Part shown: positions 33,752 through 46,026 of the stretch, one piece after another
How positions within the stretch are numbered: position 1 is the stretch's first letter
How the letters are laid out: each line of letters starts with the position of its first letter
Origin: Capniomyces stellatus
Taxonomy: Eukaryota; Kickxellomycota; Harpellomycetes; Harpellales; Legeriomycetaceae
DNA: 64,000 nucleotides
Direction of reading: 5' to 3'
Assembly: GCA_001661515.1 (NCBI GenBank)
Contig: LUVW01000014.1
Location: forward strand, 1-64,000
Notes under the pieces: generated by a model
Database searches by the model: none
What the model saw: only the letters and a program-made list of their open reading frames with translations
What the model was told of the DNA's origin: nothing
Made by a program: the position numbers and the translations under genes

Positions 33752-36700
33752 TTATGAGAAAATAGAAAGTACGTTCTTATCCCAATTATCCTCCCAAGAA
33801 ACCTCGCAGAACTTTTTAACATTCTCGCGAAGATTGTCAAGACCAACTTGAGACTTGGGGAACCCATTGAGAAGATTCTAAAAATAATAATAGAGCAAAT
33901 CGGCGAGTTAATAAATGGGTAAAACTATAGTTAACCGACTTCAAATGGTCAAAGGTTGATGCCAGGATCAGAAACAGTCCCAAAGATTTGAAACTTACCA
34001 GAATGTTTTCGGAAAGCTGTTCGGATGTACTGAATTTGTGCCCGTTAACACCATCTTGAACAAGTTCATCCAAACTATATTCAACAGTCAAGAGAGTAAC
34101 AGATAAATTAATATAGTAAATTAATACACTTATTGGATTCATATATTGGGGGATGGAAAACAGGTTTAACGAGAATGAAAGCAGTCGAAAAAGTATCGGA
34201 GCAAGCAACAGTAAAATTAAATAAGAATCTTACCACTTGAAGTCGTATGCCAACACTGGCAGTCCGCAGCCAAACATATCAACAACTTTCATTGGCAAAT
34301 CCAGCCCCGAGGATGAGGTATGGAGCGAAATTCCCAAATCAGACGACCCTACAATACAAAATATAAAATGCAAAATAAATTAATGAAATAAAGGGAGAGA
34401 GTAAAGGCCAAAAAAAAGACAAACGGTTGCTATTGCCGAATAAAATTTGAGAAAAACTCTCGGATGATTATTGGCCAAGCCAGACAAAAATCTGATTCAA
34501 CTGGGCTGTTGTAATCGCCAGGTTAAAGAGCACGCTTACCTAAAAGCTTAGGATAATCTTCAGCAGCCAACCAAGCAGTTGTGATATGGACTTTGTTGAA
34601 AGCAAGCTTTTGGAACTTGGCCTCAAATTCTTCTTTATTGGGGCCCTTCCCTGTAATTATCACTAGAAGATTGGGGTATTTGGTGTTCTTTTCGTTGCTT
34701 GTGGCAACCAACTCGTACTTTTCCAAAGCCTCAATCAAAACATCAAAATCTTCATCTGGCGTCCAACTTGTGCTACTAACCAAAACAGCTGGTCTATCCT
34801 CAGCGTGCCTGGTTTCTCCTTCAGCTGTGATTTTATTTCTGTCAGATCCAGAGCGTAGCCCGGCTGCGAACTTGGCAGGAATTTTAGGACTATTTTCCGA
34901 AGTGAGGAAATATTCCCAAAACTAAATCATTTAAACAGCAATTTATTCAAAAAGTTGAAAACTTTGATTCTGATCCAAAACACTTTGGGATATAGTCTTT
35001 TACTAGTTTTCTTTTTGAAAAATAACAAAAAAAAACAATAACAGTAGCAATATATACGCAAACAGTGCTAGTGGAAAAATACTGTCAATTTAAAATTGAT
35101 AGGTTACCTCGTTGGCCTCGTTGCTGTCAAGTCTCCTAAACTCCTTTGGTGGCTTGTCGTGAAGAACAGAAATATCATTTCTACATGTTTATAGTACATA
35201 GTATATAGACATAGACATAGACAGTTACAGGATGACAGTCTCAGGTTAAAAATATAAATGATTATAAAGATTACGAATAGGGGTATAATAAAGCATTTGA
35301 AAATCTTTGGTTTACATTAACCCCCAATTGTCTGTCAAGTCTTTAGCCATTGCGTCTGTTACGCAGATGTTTCTGTTAGCCAACTTGCCAAAAAGCTTTT
35401 CGTACCTAATAACATCCATGATTTTTTTCCCCCACCCAAGTAAAATATTGATTAAGCAAGTTAGTTTAAGCGCAATACATTATATGCACCAAGTATAAAT
35501 AAATGGCGTGTAAAAGCATAGATTTGGCCAAGTCCAAACTTGGAAGTGCATATATTATCAGCTCTAAACTCCCTAGGAGCTGATAGGGAAGCAAAAAAAA
35601 TCAAAATAAAAAAAAAACTTACATCTCTGATAAAATCACTAGCGGATTAGTGTTTCCTAGTCTTAATGACAAGATTGAATATCCATAGTTGTGCCAATCA
35701 ACAACCATTGTAGCTCTACGCACGATACATACAAACTTGACTATCGCCAACGTGGGGATCGATGGGGGATTCTATATTTTTTACGAAAGTTTTTTTTTGT
35801 TTTGTTTTGAATTTAGGATATTTACTCTTTATTATTTGCTCTATATACCTCTGACTATTTTCTTTTGCATACAACTTGATAGATAGTGCCAAATCAACAT
35901 AAAAGAGTAGGTGGCGAATGTTAAACGGAATGGAGAGGTTGCTTACTTGTACCATAATGAACTTTGATGGCTTGATGCTAACAAATAAGGTGTATAACAA
36001 TGAGATCAACTGGAACATGACTTTGAATACGGTATAAAAAAGGTATCCCAGCTTCGAGCCATCTTGAGGGTAGACTGGCATAGACTGGATTTTAATTATT
36101 TCGATTTGAGGATGCTCCATCAACTCTTTCTTTGGGACTGTGTCTATTGTGTTAAAGTAAGGTTAGCATACACACAGATGTACAAAGTTAAATATGCAAC
36201 TTTGTAAACAAAAGCAGACAAAAAACAAAGTAGATAAACATCTATCAATCACGCTAATACTTGAACAAGGCATAACCTCGGCTATTTGTTCAATGATCTT
36301 TTTAAATAACCATTTATTTAAAACAATAGAAATATACGCAAATATTTCAATAATATATATATATATGCAAAATTTCAGAGGGTGTTACCTTGGTAAGCCA
36401 GTATTCTAACGCTGAAACCGTGATTTGCCAATGATAAGGCGTGATACTGCATCCTTGGCGATCTGCCAATATCGCCAAAGACCACTAGAACGACCCTCTT
36501 GTCGCGCTTCTCTTTTCTGAGTTTAATGCAATGCGCTATACAACTTCTTCGCTTTCTTTTTGGCTTGTGGCTGTAGTTTTTGTTGTCACAATCACAAGAA
36601 TCTAACCCGGTCTGAACAGATTTTTCGGCCAGGCTTGTTGCATTGTTAATTTCTAGGCTTGGCTCAATGCCTTTGCTTGAACAATCCTCCGAATCTACTC

Positions 36701-36797
36701 TTTCCTGTGAATATGCTTTTTTCCTTCCCTCGGATTTATTGCTTCTGTTTCTAATTTTGCTTCCCATCCTTTTAGCGTTTCTATCTTCAGATCCCAT
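33752..36797 (-). CDS. ALG1: Alg1, chitobiosyldiphosphodolichol beta-mannosyltransferase
   Basis: GT33 enzyme that adds the first mannose to GlcNAc2-PP-dolichol on the cytosolic ER face. Nine exons on the minus strand: 36389-36797, 35947-36143, 35623-35771, 35322-35405, 35108-35180, 34540-34921, 34234-34348, 33999-34074 and 33752-33877, giving 536 residues. All phases match. Conserved blocks: [110 protein letters not shown], then [33 protein letters not shown] and [11 protein letters not shown]. The oddity is the N-terminus: instead of the usual membrane helix, about 105 Lys/Arg/Ser-rich residues precede the catalytic start. An upstream exon encoding a membrane segment cannot be excluded. Confidence 0.94.
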
Positions 36798-37838
36798 TTT
36801 ATCTTTTCCTATTCTAGTTTGCTGATTTCTTTCTTATTCAAGTAAAGAACTAGTGTCGTTGATATTGCGTTGATATAAAAAAAAAAGAGTGATAGTAGAG
36901 TAAACAAACAAACGGAAATAATGTTCAATATCCAAAGTTTAAACTCCTTCGAACTATATTCTGTCAATTAAATTGATATATTTCGGAGTGTTTTATTAAG
37001 ATTTTTTTTTGCTTTAAAAGTTTGCTAAAACTCTGAAATACCCGATGGATGGTGTTAACCTTATTTTTAATGCAAAAATTGGCTTATTTAAGCCAGAAAT
37101 AGCTCTCGGAGTTAACTTCAGCTTTTCCTTTTTAATAGCACCAGAATTATGATTTGGGTTTTGTTTTTTGTTTTTTTGATGCTATTATTAGTTCAAATTG
37201 TAAATAAAAACGAATTGGGATTTGAATAGCCAAAAATTCATTAAAAAAAATAAGCAATAACTGCTGGAACTATCGAATAATCGATAAAAAAACCAAGCCA
37301 ATCAACCATTTAACTTTCACACAAAAATTGCCCTTCAAATCTAATTATAATCATCTTTCTGTAATTAAAATCAATTAACACGTTCTGGATTTATAAAAAC
37401 CGACTTTTTAATACTTTTCAAATTCCTTCTTTTTTTTCACAAATTGATTGAGGAAGACTCGATAGCTGATGCATAGTGCTTAAGGCATGATCAAATATTG
37501 CAATGTCGACATCACCTTTCAATCAAAAGAAACACATAGAAACACCAACTAACTAGCATCGCTTTATCGTATATCCCAACCCAAATCAAAAAGTTTCTTA
37601 CTTTGAACAGCAACATCATACAGTGCTATTAACAAAACAAAACAAACCCAATTCATATTCATATTCATATATCTTAAAGCAGTATGTTAGATGAACACAA
37701 AGCAGGCCTGTTCAAGGAATAAAAGTATATCCAAACTTTGAAGTACTGAATGACATTTACAGGCAAAATTGTCTGAAACTAACATTTTATAACAATTTGT
37801 AATCTTGATGATCTAGCAAAACACGAAAATAAAAATGT
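36798..37838. other. 1-kb intergenic stretch
   Basis: Promoter side of Alg1 and of the tRNA-Arg gene. No gene seen. ATTCAT repeats lie at 37651-37670. Confidence 0.5.
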
Positions 37839-37911
37839 GGTCCTGTGGCCCAATGGACAAGGCGCTTGACTACGAATCAAGAGATTCCAGGTTCGAGTCC
37901 TGGCTGGATCA
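37839..37911 (+). tRNA. tRNA-Arg, anticodon ACG
   Basis: A 73-nt cloverleaf. Box A is in TGGCCCAATGG, the anticodon stem is CTTGA/TCAAG with loop CTACGAA (ACG, read as ICG), and the T arm is CCAGGTTCGAGTCCTGG. The acceptor stem GGTCCTG/CTGGATC has one T-T mismatch and one G-T pair. The discriminator is A. An eight-T run (37917-37924) is a pol III terminator. No intron. Confidence 0.93.
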
Positions 37912-38029
37912 GATGATTTTTTTTGTTTTGTTTTCACATTGAATTGGTTTTATTTGTTTTTATTGAATTATTTTCTATTTTTTGATTAAAATTGTCGATT
38001 CAACGTTTAATGAAATTGAATTTTTAATC

Positions 38030-41007
38030 CTAATTAAAGCTGGTATTGCCCCGTCCTTCCCATTGCATCCCATCGGCAATGTCTAGTTCAGGCTGGGTGG
38101 AGTAAAAATTAAAGGATGGGGTTTCAATGATCTGGGACTCTTGGAAAAGATGTTTACGGCTTGGACCGCTTTTGTTGGACATAAACAACGAGCCTTTATT
38201 GGTAGACGAAAACGGCAATGACACTCGTCTTTCGCTAGGATTTCCGTTCCATTGTGATTGGCTTGAACCTTCCTCTGTGGTCAAGGCTTGGCTAACTCCG
38301 GGATAATATCTGGTTGTTTATAAAAGAAAATAGCATAAACAGTTTCTTATAGGATTACTTTTATTTATAATACTTTGGAATTAAATATAGAGCGCAAGCA
38401 GATGTAACTGAGGCTAACCAGAGTTGGGATATTAATAACAAGTAAAACGTTAAATTAATATTCAGGCTTAATGTACATTTTACTCTTTGGCCCAGCACTG
38501 GTACTGGAATTGGCACTGGCGCTGAAACTGGAGTTGGAGTAGCTATTTCCGCCATACCCCTGGGCGTCACTTGTGGATGCTGGATATCGTGTGCCTGTGC
38601 TTGCACTTCTGCCCTTTCCTCTTCCAGAACCCTTGCCTCTCCCACCGCCTCTTGTGCTTTTCCAGCTACCCCGTCCACTTTTTTTGCCACCTCTCCAGCT
38701 CTTTTTTCCTCTGGGATAGCTGCTTTTGGCACGGCTACTATTTGTTTGGCCATCACGTTCTGATCCGGAAAGCAGGTTGGAATTGCTGATGTTTTCGTTG
38801 TCGTTGCCCAAGTTTTGGCCAAAGCCAAACGAAGACCCTGAATTTTTCCCCCCAGCCTTCCGACCTCTTTTTGATTTTTTTGAATTCAAGTACTCCAAAT
38901 TGAACTGATTAACGTACATTAGCATTCCGGAATCGGTTCTAATGTCAACAAATCCTTGCAAAGGCGATAAACTTCCGTCTCTGCTATGGGTACCTGAGTT
39001 TTCAATACTGTTATTCAGCCCGCCATCAGTGTTGCTAAAACTGGAACACTCTTGTCTTTGAGTCGCCAAATTATCTAGTTTGTTATTTACTGAACTATCG
39101 AACGCTTGTTCGGTTTGATACAAGTCCATATCTTTAGCAGCTCCAGGCTGGAAGTCGATTCCATTATATCCATACTCAACTGCATCTTTATTATCGTTTT
39201 CATTCTCGTTTTCACTTGATACCAAACTAACTACTGTTGCTAAACTACGTTTATTTGATTCCTTTCTTGTAGCAACTTTCAATGTTTGTGATCCTATTCT
39301 GTTTCCAATACCTTTTTTTCTGGAAAGACGAGTTCTATTTGGAATTGCAGTATCAAAATCCGAGTCCAAATCCGAGTCCGAGTCTGGTATTATGTTTGGA
39401 TCTGAAATCGAGTTTTGTGGATGTTTACTCTGTTTCTGAACCAAACTATTCTCCACTTTATCATTATTTTCTCTTTTTTCATTATTTTCTCCTATATTAA
39501 TAGCATCTGCTTCATCATTGCTGTCTTCGTGACTATTGTACGTATAGTCAGGATCACTGCTATTCTCTATACTAGGCATATCAAATTTATCCAAGTTATC
39601 CAAGTCCACCACACTGCTGCTCGGGCTTAGATGAATTGTGCTTCTTTTCTTGTTTTTGCTTTTTGTCTTTATATCGCTAGCTTTGTCGGACATCGCCAAT
39701 GATCTAATCCAGTGGATGTCGTCATCGCTTGTATCGCTATTAAAGTCGTATCTAAACAACACATCCTTCTTCGGCCCAGAATCTACTATTTCAAAGTTTA
39801 ATAATTAAAAAAAAAAAATTATAGAAAATTATTGGCTGGAATTTTAGAGAAAGACATTGGCTAAAACTGGGTAAATACAATTGTCACCCAGAAACAAACT
39901 AGTACAGTTTAACTGTCTATACAGCTACTCTTTTTGACATACCCCCAATTGTCCTGCTTTCTGCCCCACTGCATGCGCCAAATCCCATTGCGTTCTTTGG
40001 TTTCTTGGTACCAAACTCGTCTCCAAACAAAGAGTTCGCCGCTTCATCAATGCTGGCGTCATTTTCAGCTCTTTTATTGGTATTTACTCCAACAACTTTG
40101 ACATTTTCATGTCTGCTTTTGGTCCTTGTTTTCTCCACTACTCGATTATCATCTACGCAATTCAACACGTCCAACTTTATCACTTCTATATTTTCAGCTA
40201 CACTGTTTGGCAGATTTCCTATACTCTTCATGCTCTCTTCTCCCTTGCCAATGCCGTTTTCAGGAATGTACACCATACTGATAATCCCCTTTTCAAGCTC
40301 GTTTCTTTTACCACTTGACAATCTACAATCGTCGTCATATCGCACCTCTTCCTCAATCATGTTCTTGCTCCTAAACTCATGTTTGGGCTGTGTCAACTTA
40401 CTGGTACGTCGTGATGTCCCAACATCTTTAAATGACTTTATCCTCTTGCTGTCCTGAACCTTTGTATCATCAGCCACAACCACACTTGAACCTATTTGTT
40501 ATTTCAAACCCAAATATTACTATGTATTGTTTTTTGTTTTTATATTTCTTTTTGTTGTTTTTAGTTTTAGTTTCCATTTATATATAATCAAGCTCAGTCG
40601 TACTACGTTTCTTCAAAGCCTCGGTACTATTTATTCTGCCCAAAAAGTTCATTCCATACTCGGCTATCAAATAGTAATAATCACGTTAAACTTTACACGT
40701 CAAGGTTACCAACAGCAACCTTATTTCCTTTTTTTATAATCTCGCTTTAGAATTCTGAACAACCCTTTTAATCATAATAAACTCTCATTACTTTCAAATC
40801 GAACTTCTTCAAACATTCCGTTGGCTTTTCCTAGTTTATTTATCGATTTTTGGTTCAGTCTTAGTAAAGTCGCTACAATTAGAATCTTGAGCATTTTCCA
40901 CTGGCCCTCTTCTCTATCGCTTTTGCTCTTGATCTTACTAACCACTATTCAATCTATACACTGAAGCGTCATTGTCTCTTACCTTTACTCTCTGCTTCAA
41001 CACCCAT
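38030..41007 (-). CDS. Large low-complexity protein, function unknown
   Basis: I do not recognise this protein. Best model: exons 40983-41007 (MGVEAESK, 25 nt), 39943-40491, 38477-39782 and 38030-38309, giving about 719 residues with consistent phases (1, 1, 2). If the last donor (GTACAT) is not used, the protein ends at 38455 with 633 residues. The N-terminal half is Lys/Asp/Ser/Asn-rich and looks disordered. A better-conserved-looking island reads DVLFRYDFNSDTSDDDIHW around residue 195, and another, near residue 480, reads VDIRTDSGMLMYVNQFNLEY followed by LNSKKSKRGRK. A Gly/Arg/Lys/Ser tail (RGGKKSGRGSWKSTRGGG) suggests nucleic-acid binding. The proposed last exon ends with SFNFYSTQPELDIADGMQWE then GRGNTSFN. 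It is likely nuclear. Composition and splice consistency support a real gene; function is open. Confidence 0.7.
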
Positions 41008-43184
41008 GCTCACTCTTCTCTGCCTCCTACTTTATTCGAGTCAATGTAGCTTAGCCGCCTTTTTTTTACGTACCATAATCAAACTCATTTTCCCAATTCA
41101 AAAAGTAAATAGTAATACTGCCAACAACTTACACATCCGACTGATCACATATCGCAAAGCTATCTTTTCTGCTGTTGATAATGTTTGTTCTAATAACTGT
41201 CTGTGTCGTATTTTTGCTGTCGCTATTATTTGTCGATTCGCCCTTTGAATCTTTTCTCGTTAACGGCGCACTTCCTCGACGCGAGAAAAACATCGTCGTT
41301 GTTTGTCAAGTCCCAAGGTGCACTTCCCCCCTTACTCCTTAAGCTCTACTATTTCTCTGCTGTTTTTGCTTTGGCGTGCTTTAGCTATTCCCATTCAACC
41401 CCGCCGATTCTCTTTTTTCTTCCCTCTTTCCTATTATTAAAAAATATAGTAAAACAAAGCCGACTCGCCAATTTGATGTTTTGAATTTGTTGTTTTTTAG
41501 AGTTTTAACCTTTGGCGTTAATTGTCACTTTTGTTGGCTTGGTTTTAATAAAGCTCATGACATCCTTAAACAATAGCATTCTTTCTATTTATCCGACTCG
41601 AGTATTTGTCAATAAGTCATGTAGTACAGATATAAAATTTCTGTTAATCGAGATTTCATTGGATACTTTTATTTATCCATTCTGTTGTTTACTTTTTTTT
41701 TTTTTGTCTTCAAACTCGATTTATTAGCGCATTCAAGACCATTATTGTATTTGTCGTGTATTTACTGGTGCGCTTGACATCTGCGTCTTGTAAATGTAGC
41801 GTCTTAACACTAGATATGTCAGAAACACAGATTCCGGCGTTAAAACGGAACCGGCCTTACTACTATCCAACTAACCTACCTAGTCCTAATTTGTTTGTGT
41901 CTGTTTTTTTTGGTTTAGTTTTGGTTTAGTTTTGGTTTAGCTTTGGCTTAGTTTTGGCTTAGTTTTGGTTTAGCTTTGGCTTAGTTTTGGCTTAGTTTTG
42001 GTTATAATACAGGAAATCTACCATTGTGATCAACATTTGACATAGGTAGTTTACAATTACAATACAAATCCGGCTAAATTATATCAATCTACAAAGGAGT
42101 CAAACATTGCCAACAAGGTCATGTTGGTAGGCACGATGGTTTTTCTTTTTAAACCCGATAAAACCAACATTACTATACTGCCGATTAATTGATCTAAATA
42201 AAACTGCAAATCACATCCTGCAATTAATAATCCTTTCAACGTATTAACTTTTCTCATATGTTCACAGCACCAAATGAAGATAGAAAAAAAAAAAGCAAAT
42301 GCTGAACACTTGCGTTCACTGAACATCGAATGACTTTCTAAATAGCGAGAATTCTAAATGTGCAAAAGCCTTGGATATCAAAAGCTCCAAACATTAAAAG
42401 CTCATTTAGCCAATGGGTCAATAGTTTGGACCTGTAGGCCAATAGAAACATGGGTTTTTTGACTTTTAAGTACAGATTTGTATTTGGCATTAAATATTTA
42501 CCTAGTTCTACAAATAGCATCATGCTGATTGCAAGTTTTTGCGTCAACTATTCAAAGTCCTACTCTGTAAATGGCAGCCGCAAAAATGGACTTGTTATAA
42601 ATCTTCTTGGTTGTAAAAATGGGTTTAATCTTCGAGATTGATTAATTACCGCACTCTATTGGGTTTTAGTCATTAACTCTTAAATCCATTTGCTTGAAAT
42701 TCAAAGGAATTGATACAATAGCAAACATTCTTATAATTTTGCGAAAAGAATTACTAGATTGTACTTTGTTAATAATCATGAAACCTTAAATAAATCAACT
42801 ATTTTTGTTTAAAGTCGGATGTGTATTCTAGCCGAAAGTATTAGAACAAGAAACATCCAAAATTTTACAAAACCTTTAATCTTTATCTTTATATTCAACA
42901 AGAAACTATTTCTTAGCTAAAAGACTAACTATTTGACTAGAAGAAAAATGTTTAAATTCGGAAAAAAGAAAGGTATTACTGATTTAAAATTTTCAAAACT
43001 GCAAGCCTGAGTGATAAATGAAACATGTGCATATCCAGAGCACACCTAGTGCTTATAGGGAAAGCCGGTTGCGTGTCGCTCGACTTGTATCTAGCTTCAA
43101 ACAACAGGCTATTACTGGAACTAACGTGCAACGCTGTGCAGCAGTTTGTGGTGTAAAAAGTGTGATAATAATGACAAAAGGATA
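41008..43184. other. 2.2-kb intergenic stretch with an 11-bp satellite
   Basis: It holds the repeat at 41908-42006. A possible short 5' exon or microprotein (42948-42972, MFKFGKKK, donor GTATTA) lies ahead of the PH-domain gene. Other open frames (41006-41727) lack domains. Confidence 0.5.
41908..42006 (+). repeat. 11-bp TTTTGGTTTAG satellite with 33-bp higher-order period
   Basis: Nine head-to-tail 11-mers. Units 3-5 and 6-8 repeat the same trio: TTTTGGTTTAG, CTTTGGCTTAG, TTTTGGCTTAG. The last copy is diverged. Confidence 0.95.
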
Positions 43185-45053
43185 ATGGACCAACTAACCA
43201 AATACCCATGTCTGTACATAGAAAAAACCGAAAAGCCAGAGGCTGAGGAAAAGAAGGAAATGTCACCCGAGAAGGTTGTTGTGGACACTAGCAGTAGCAG
43301 AATCAGCGGCGAGTCGTCCAAAAGTGGTCAGTAGTCGACAATTTATAACGCCATTAGTCAAAATAAGGGTGTTGTACTAAGATGCATAGACGTAACTAAA
43401 ATAGCTTATGTATGTGTATGTGTATGTGTGTATTTTTGATCATGCTTTTATGGCAACATAGATATATTCCAGATTTCACCATCAATAATAAAAAGCAAAG
43501 GAGTTGGAAAGGCAGCCCAATGCGGAACAGGCGGTGATGATGATCTTATTATGATGAGATTGGATGCGTATAAACACATTATAAAGTCGTTGATAGCGTT
43601 TTTGGAGGCATACTATGAGTTTGTGAGCTTGCAAGTAAAGAACATGCCTAAGGTTGATACAAACCTAGACATCAAACTGAGCGATGCTCAATACTTTAAC
43701 AACTCAAGCACCCCAGGGATTTTGGAGGTTATTCGAAACATCCAAGAATCAAATCGTATCTACACGAGCAAAAAGAACATCCTGACTCTCTTTATCAAAA
43801 AGGAATTGGTTCCCAAGCTGCAGATATTGCGCTCAGAGATCAAAGCAGAGTCCAAGGCGTACAGCGACATCATGCACAAGGCAATGTCGCCTACAAACAA
43901 GCTACAGATTGAAGCTGATGATTTGCTTGCCAAGCTTGTGGCAGCAATCAACGGGGTAAAATCCAGAAACGTAAAGTCTGATCCATGGCTGGTTAACAAA
44001 TTGCTTCTTAAAACGCTCAAGCAAAAGGCCGATGCCAACAACAAGTGGTTCAATGACTTCCAAGAACATCGTGCTAAAATTGAAAGATTTGACCGATCGC
44101 TGACTGAAAGGTTTATCAAAATAACAACCACGTACTTGGACGACTTTTTCAAACATTGGAGCACAGGAGACGCCAACATGCCCAAAATAATGCGGTCGCT
44201 GGAGATGATGACCAATGATGTAGAGTGGTGCACGTTCCAAGAAAGATTTGCCTCGTCGCTAGACTATCCTATGGGAAGAACAGGCTTGGATAGAATTGAA
44301 ACCATTGACTACCCAAACAAGAAATCTGAATACTACACCATCATCAAGCAGGACCTTCTTGAAAGAGAGAAGGGTCTATTCAAGTCCTTCACGCTAAACC
44401 ATGCTGTGTTGACGTGCTCTGGGTTCCTACACTGCTTCAACTCTGAAACCGCAATCGAGGAGGGTGATGCTGATATGTCTCTGTATCTCGGTGGATCCCA
44501 TATCGAGGAAAAAACCGGGAATAGATTCAGCATCAAGGTGCCATCTGGAAATGTGGGAAAGGGTACCCACGTCTTTAGAGCAGAAAGCAGCGTAATCGTT
44601 GACACTTGGATTAAAGAGTTGACCAAATACACTACTGTAGCCACCTCTGTCCTTTTGGACGAACCTACACACAAATCAAGCGCTGTATCTCAAACAGACA
44701 CTGCTAAGGATGCCAAAGAAACATCTGCGTCCACTGATGATCTTGATATTAAAGAAGAAGCTGAAGTCTCGAAAGCCCCTGCTAAAGGCGGTTCTACTGC
44801 CAGCACTGAAGCCAATACTGAAGCCAATACTGAACCCAATGTTGAGGCCAATACCGAGGCCCTTGCTGTAAAAGACAGTGGTTTAAATCCAAAGTCACCT
44901 CCTGACACCCTCAACGAAGCCAAAATCGAAGACCAAACCGAGGCTTGGTCAGATAAGTCTAACGCCAAAGACTTGGCCGAAACTCACACCGACGCCAAAA
45001 CCGTCCCCACTACACTTACTTCGGCTACTTCTCAACCTCAGCAATCTATTTAA
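43185..45053 (+). CDS. Slm1/Slm2-like PH-domain protein (BAR-like plus PH)
   Basis: Resembles fungal Slm1/2 proteins, eisosome/plasma-membrane adaptors that bind PI(4,5)P2 and are TORC2 targets. Exon 1 is 43185-43326 (donor GTCAGT) and exon 2 is 43462-45053, phase 1, giving 577 residues. After an acidic, Ser-rich start, a helical BAR-like region runs from RLDAYKHIIKSLIAFLEAYY (about 80) to about 300, followed by a PH domain at about 345-441 (LLEREKGLFKSF, LTCSGFLHCF, then VFRAESSVIVDTWIKELTKY with the conserved Trp). The C-terminal 130 residues are low-complexity, with EANTEANTEPNVEANTEA repeats. The start is uncertain: ATG 43185 is the first in-frame Met of its exon, and the exon frame is open back to 43125, so an upstream exon is possible. 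Family assignment is moderate to good. Confidence 0.82.
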
Positions 45054-46026
45054 ATAACTGGCTGTACTTTTACTGGGTTTCAAAATATTTCTATTGAATT
45101 TCTATTAACTTTTATTATTAACTTTTGTTAGCTTTCTATTTATACGCCTCAAATATATCTACACCAACTTAAGTAACGTTGGTATTTTAAACTGGCCTTT
45201 GTATTTGCAGACTTTTTTACTTTTTGGTATTACCTTTAAGTGTGATATAATTCGTTCTGCCAGATCTATTCAAAGTCAGTTTTGTTTCTGAAATGTAAGG
45301 GGGAATCCCTCCTTTTCTTTTCTTTTTTTTAATTACGAAATTGACATCGTTCCTTCTTGCAATAAATTAAATTAGTGTCTTACAATTACGCAATTAATTC
45401 GATCCTATTAACGATAACAATTGGAATACGTAACTAGCTTGGCTGGGAAGAGTTTTTTTTCCTCTTACTACCACTTTCACTTTTTTTTCTTTGGATTTTC
45501 TATTGCGCGTTCTTTGGTTGAGATTTTAACTTCCTTGCGTTCGTTGTTTAAACCCACATTCCTTTTACACTTTGGCAATATGATTGCATGCCTCAGTATC
45601 CAAAGTAGGGAATAGAGAACCGGTAAAAGCAAAAGCAAGCACATAGTAATGCTGCTGGAAGCCCAACCAATAGGATAAAGTACATATCTTTATTGTACCA
45701 TCGAATTATTATAGTTGTTTACTTGATAATCAAATGTTATTTATCGGGTTGATATACTTTGTAATCAAGCAAGCACTTTGAAAAAAAAAAATTTTCAAGA
45801 CCAAAATTTTATCTCTATATTTCTTTTTTTTTTTATTGAAGCAATTTTTTTTTTTGATGAAACTAGTTCTCTGAAATTAAAGTTTGTGAAATAAAATCAT
45901 GAGTTGGGAAAGTAACTAACTGACCTTTTTTTTTCTTATTTCAGAATTTTCAATACTTTTTTTTTTAGAGAAAAAAAACCTCCAAAGTTAAAAAAAACTA
46001 TAATTGTTTTAAAATATACAAAAAAA
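45054..46026. other. Intergenic stretch, HPRT promoter side
   Basis: No gene seen. Poly-A/T runs occur at 45781-45990 just before the HPRT start. The frame 45421-45615 has no domain. Confidence 0.5.
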
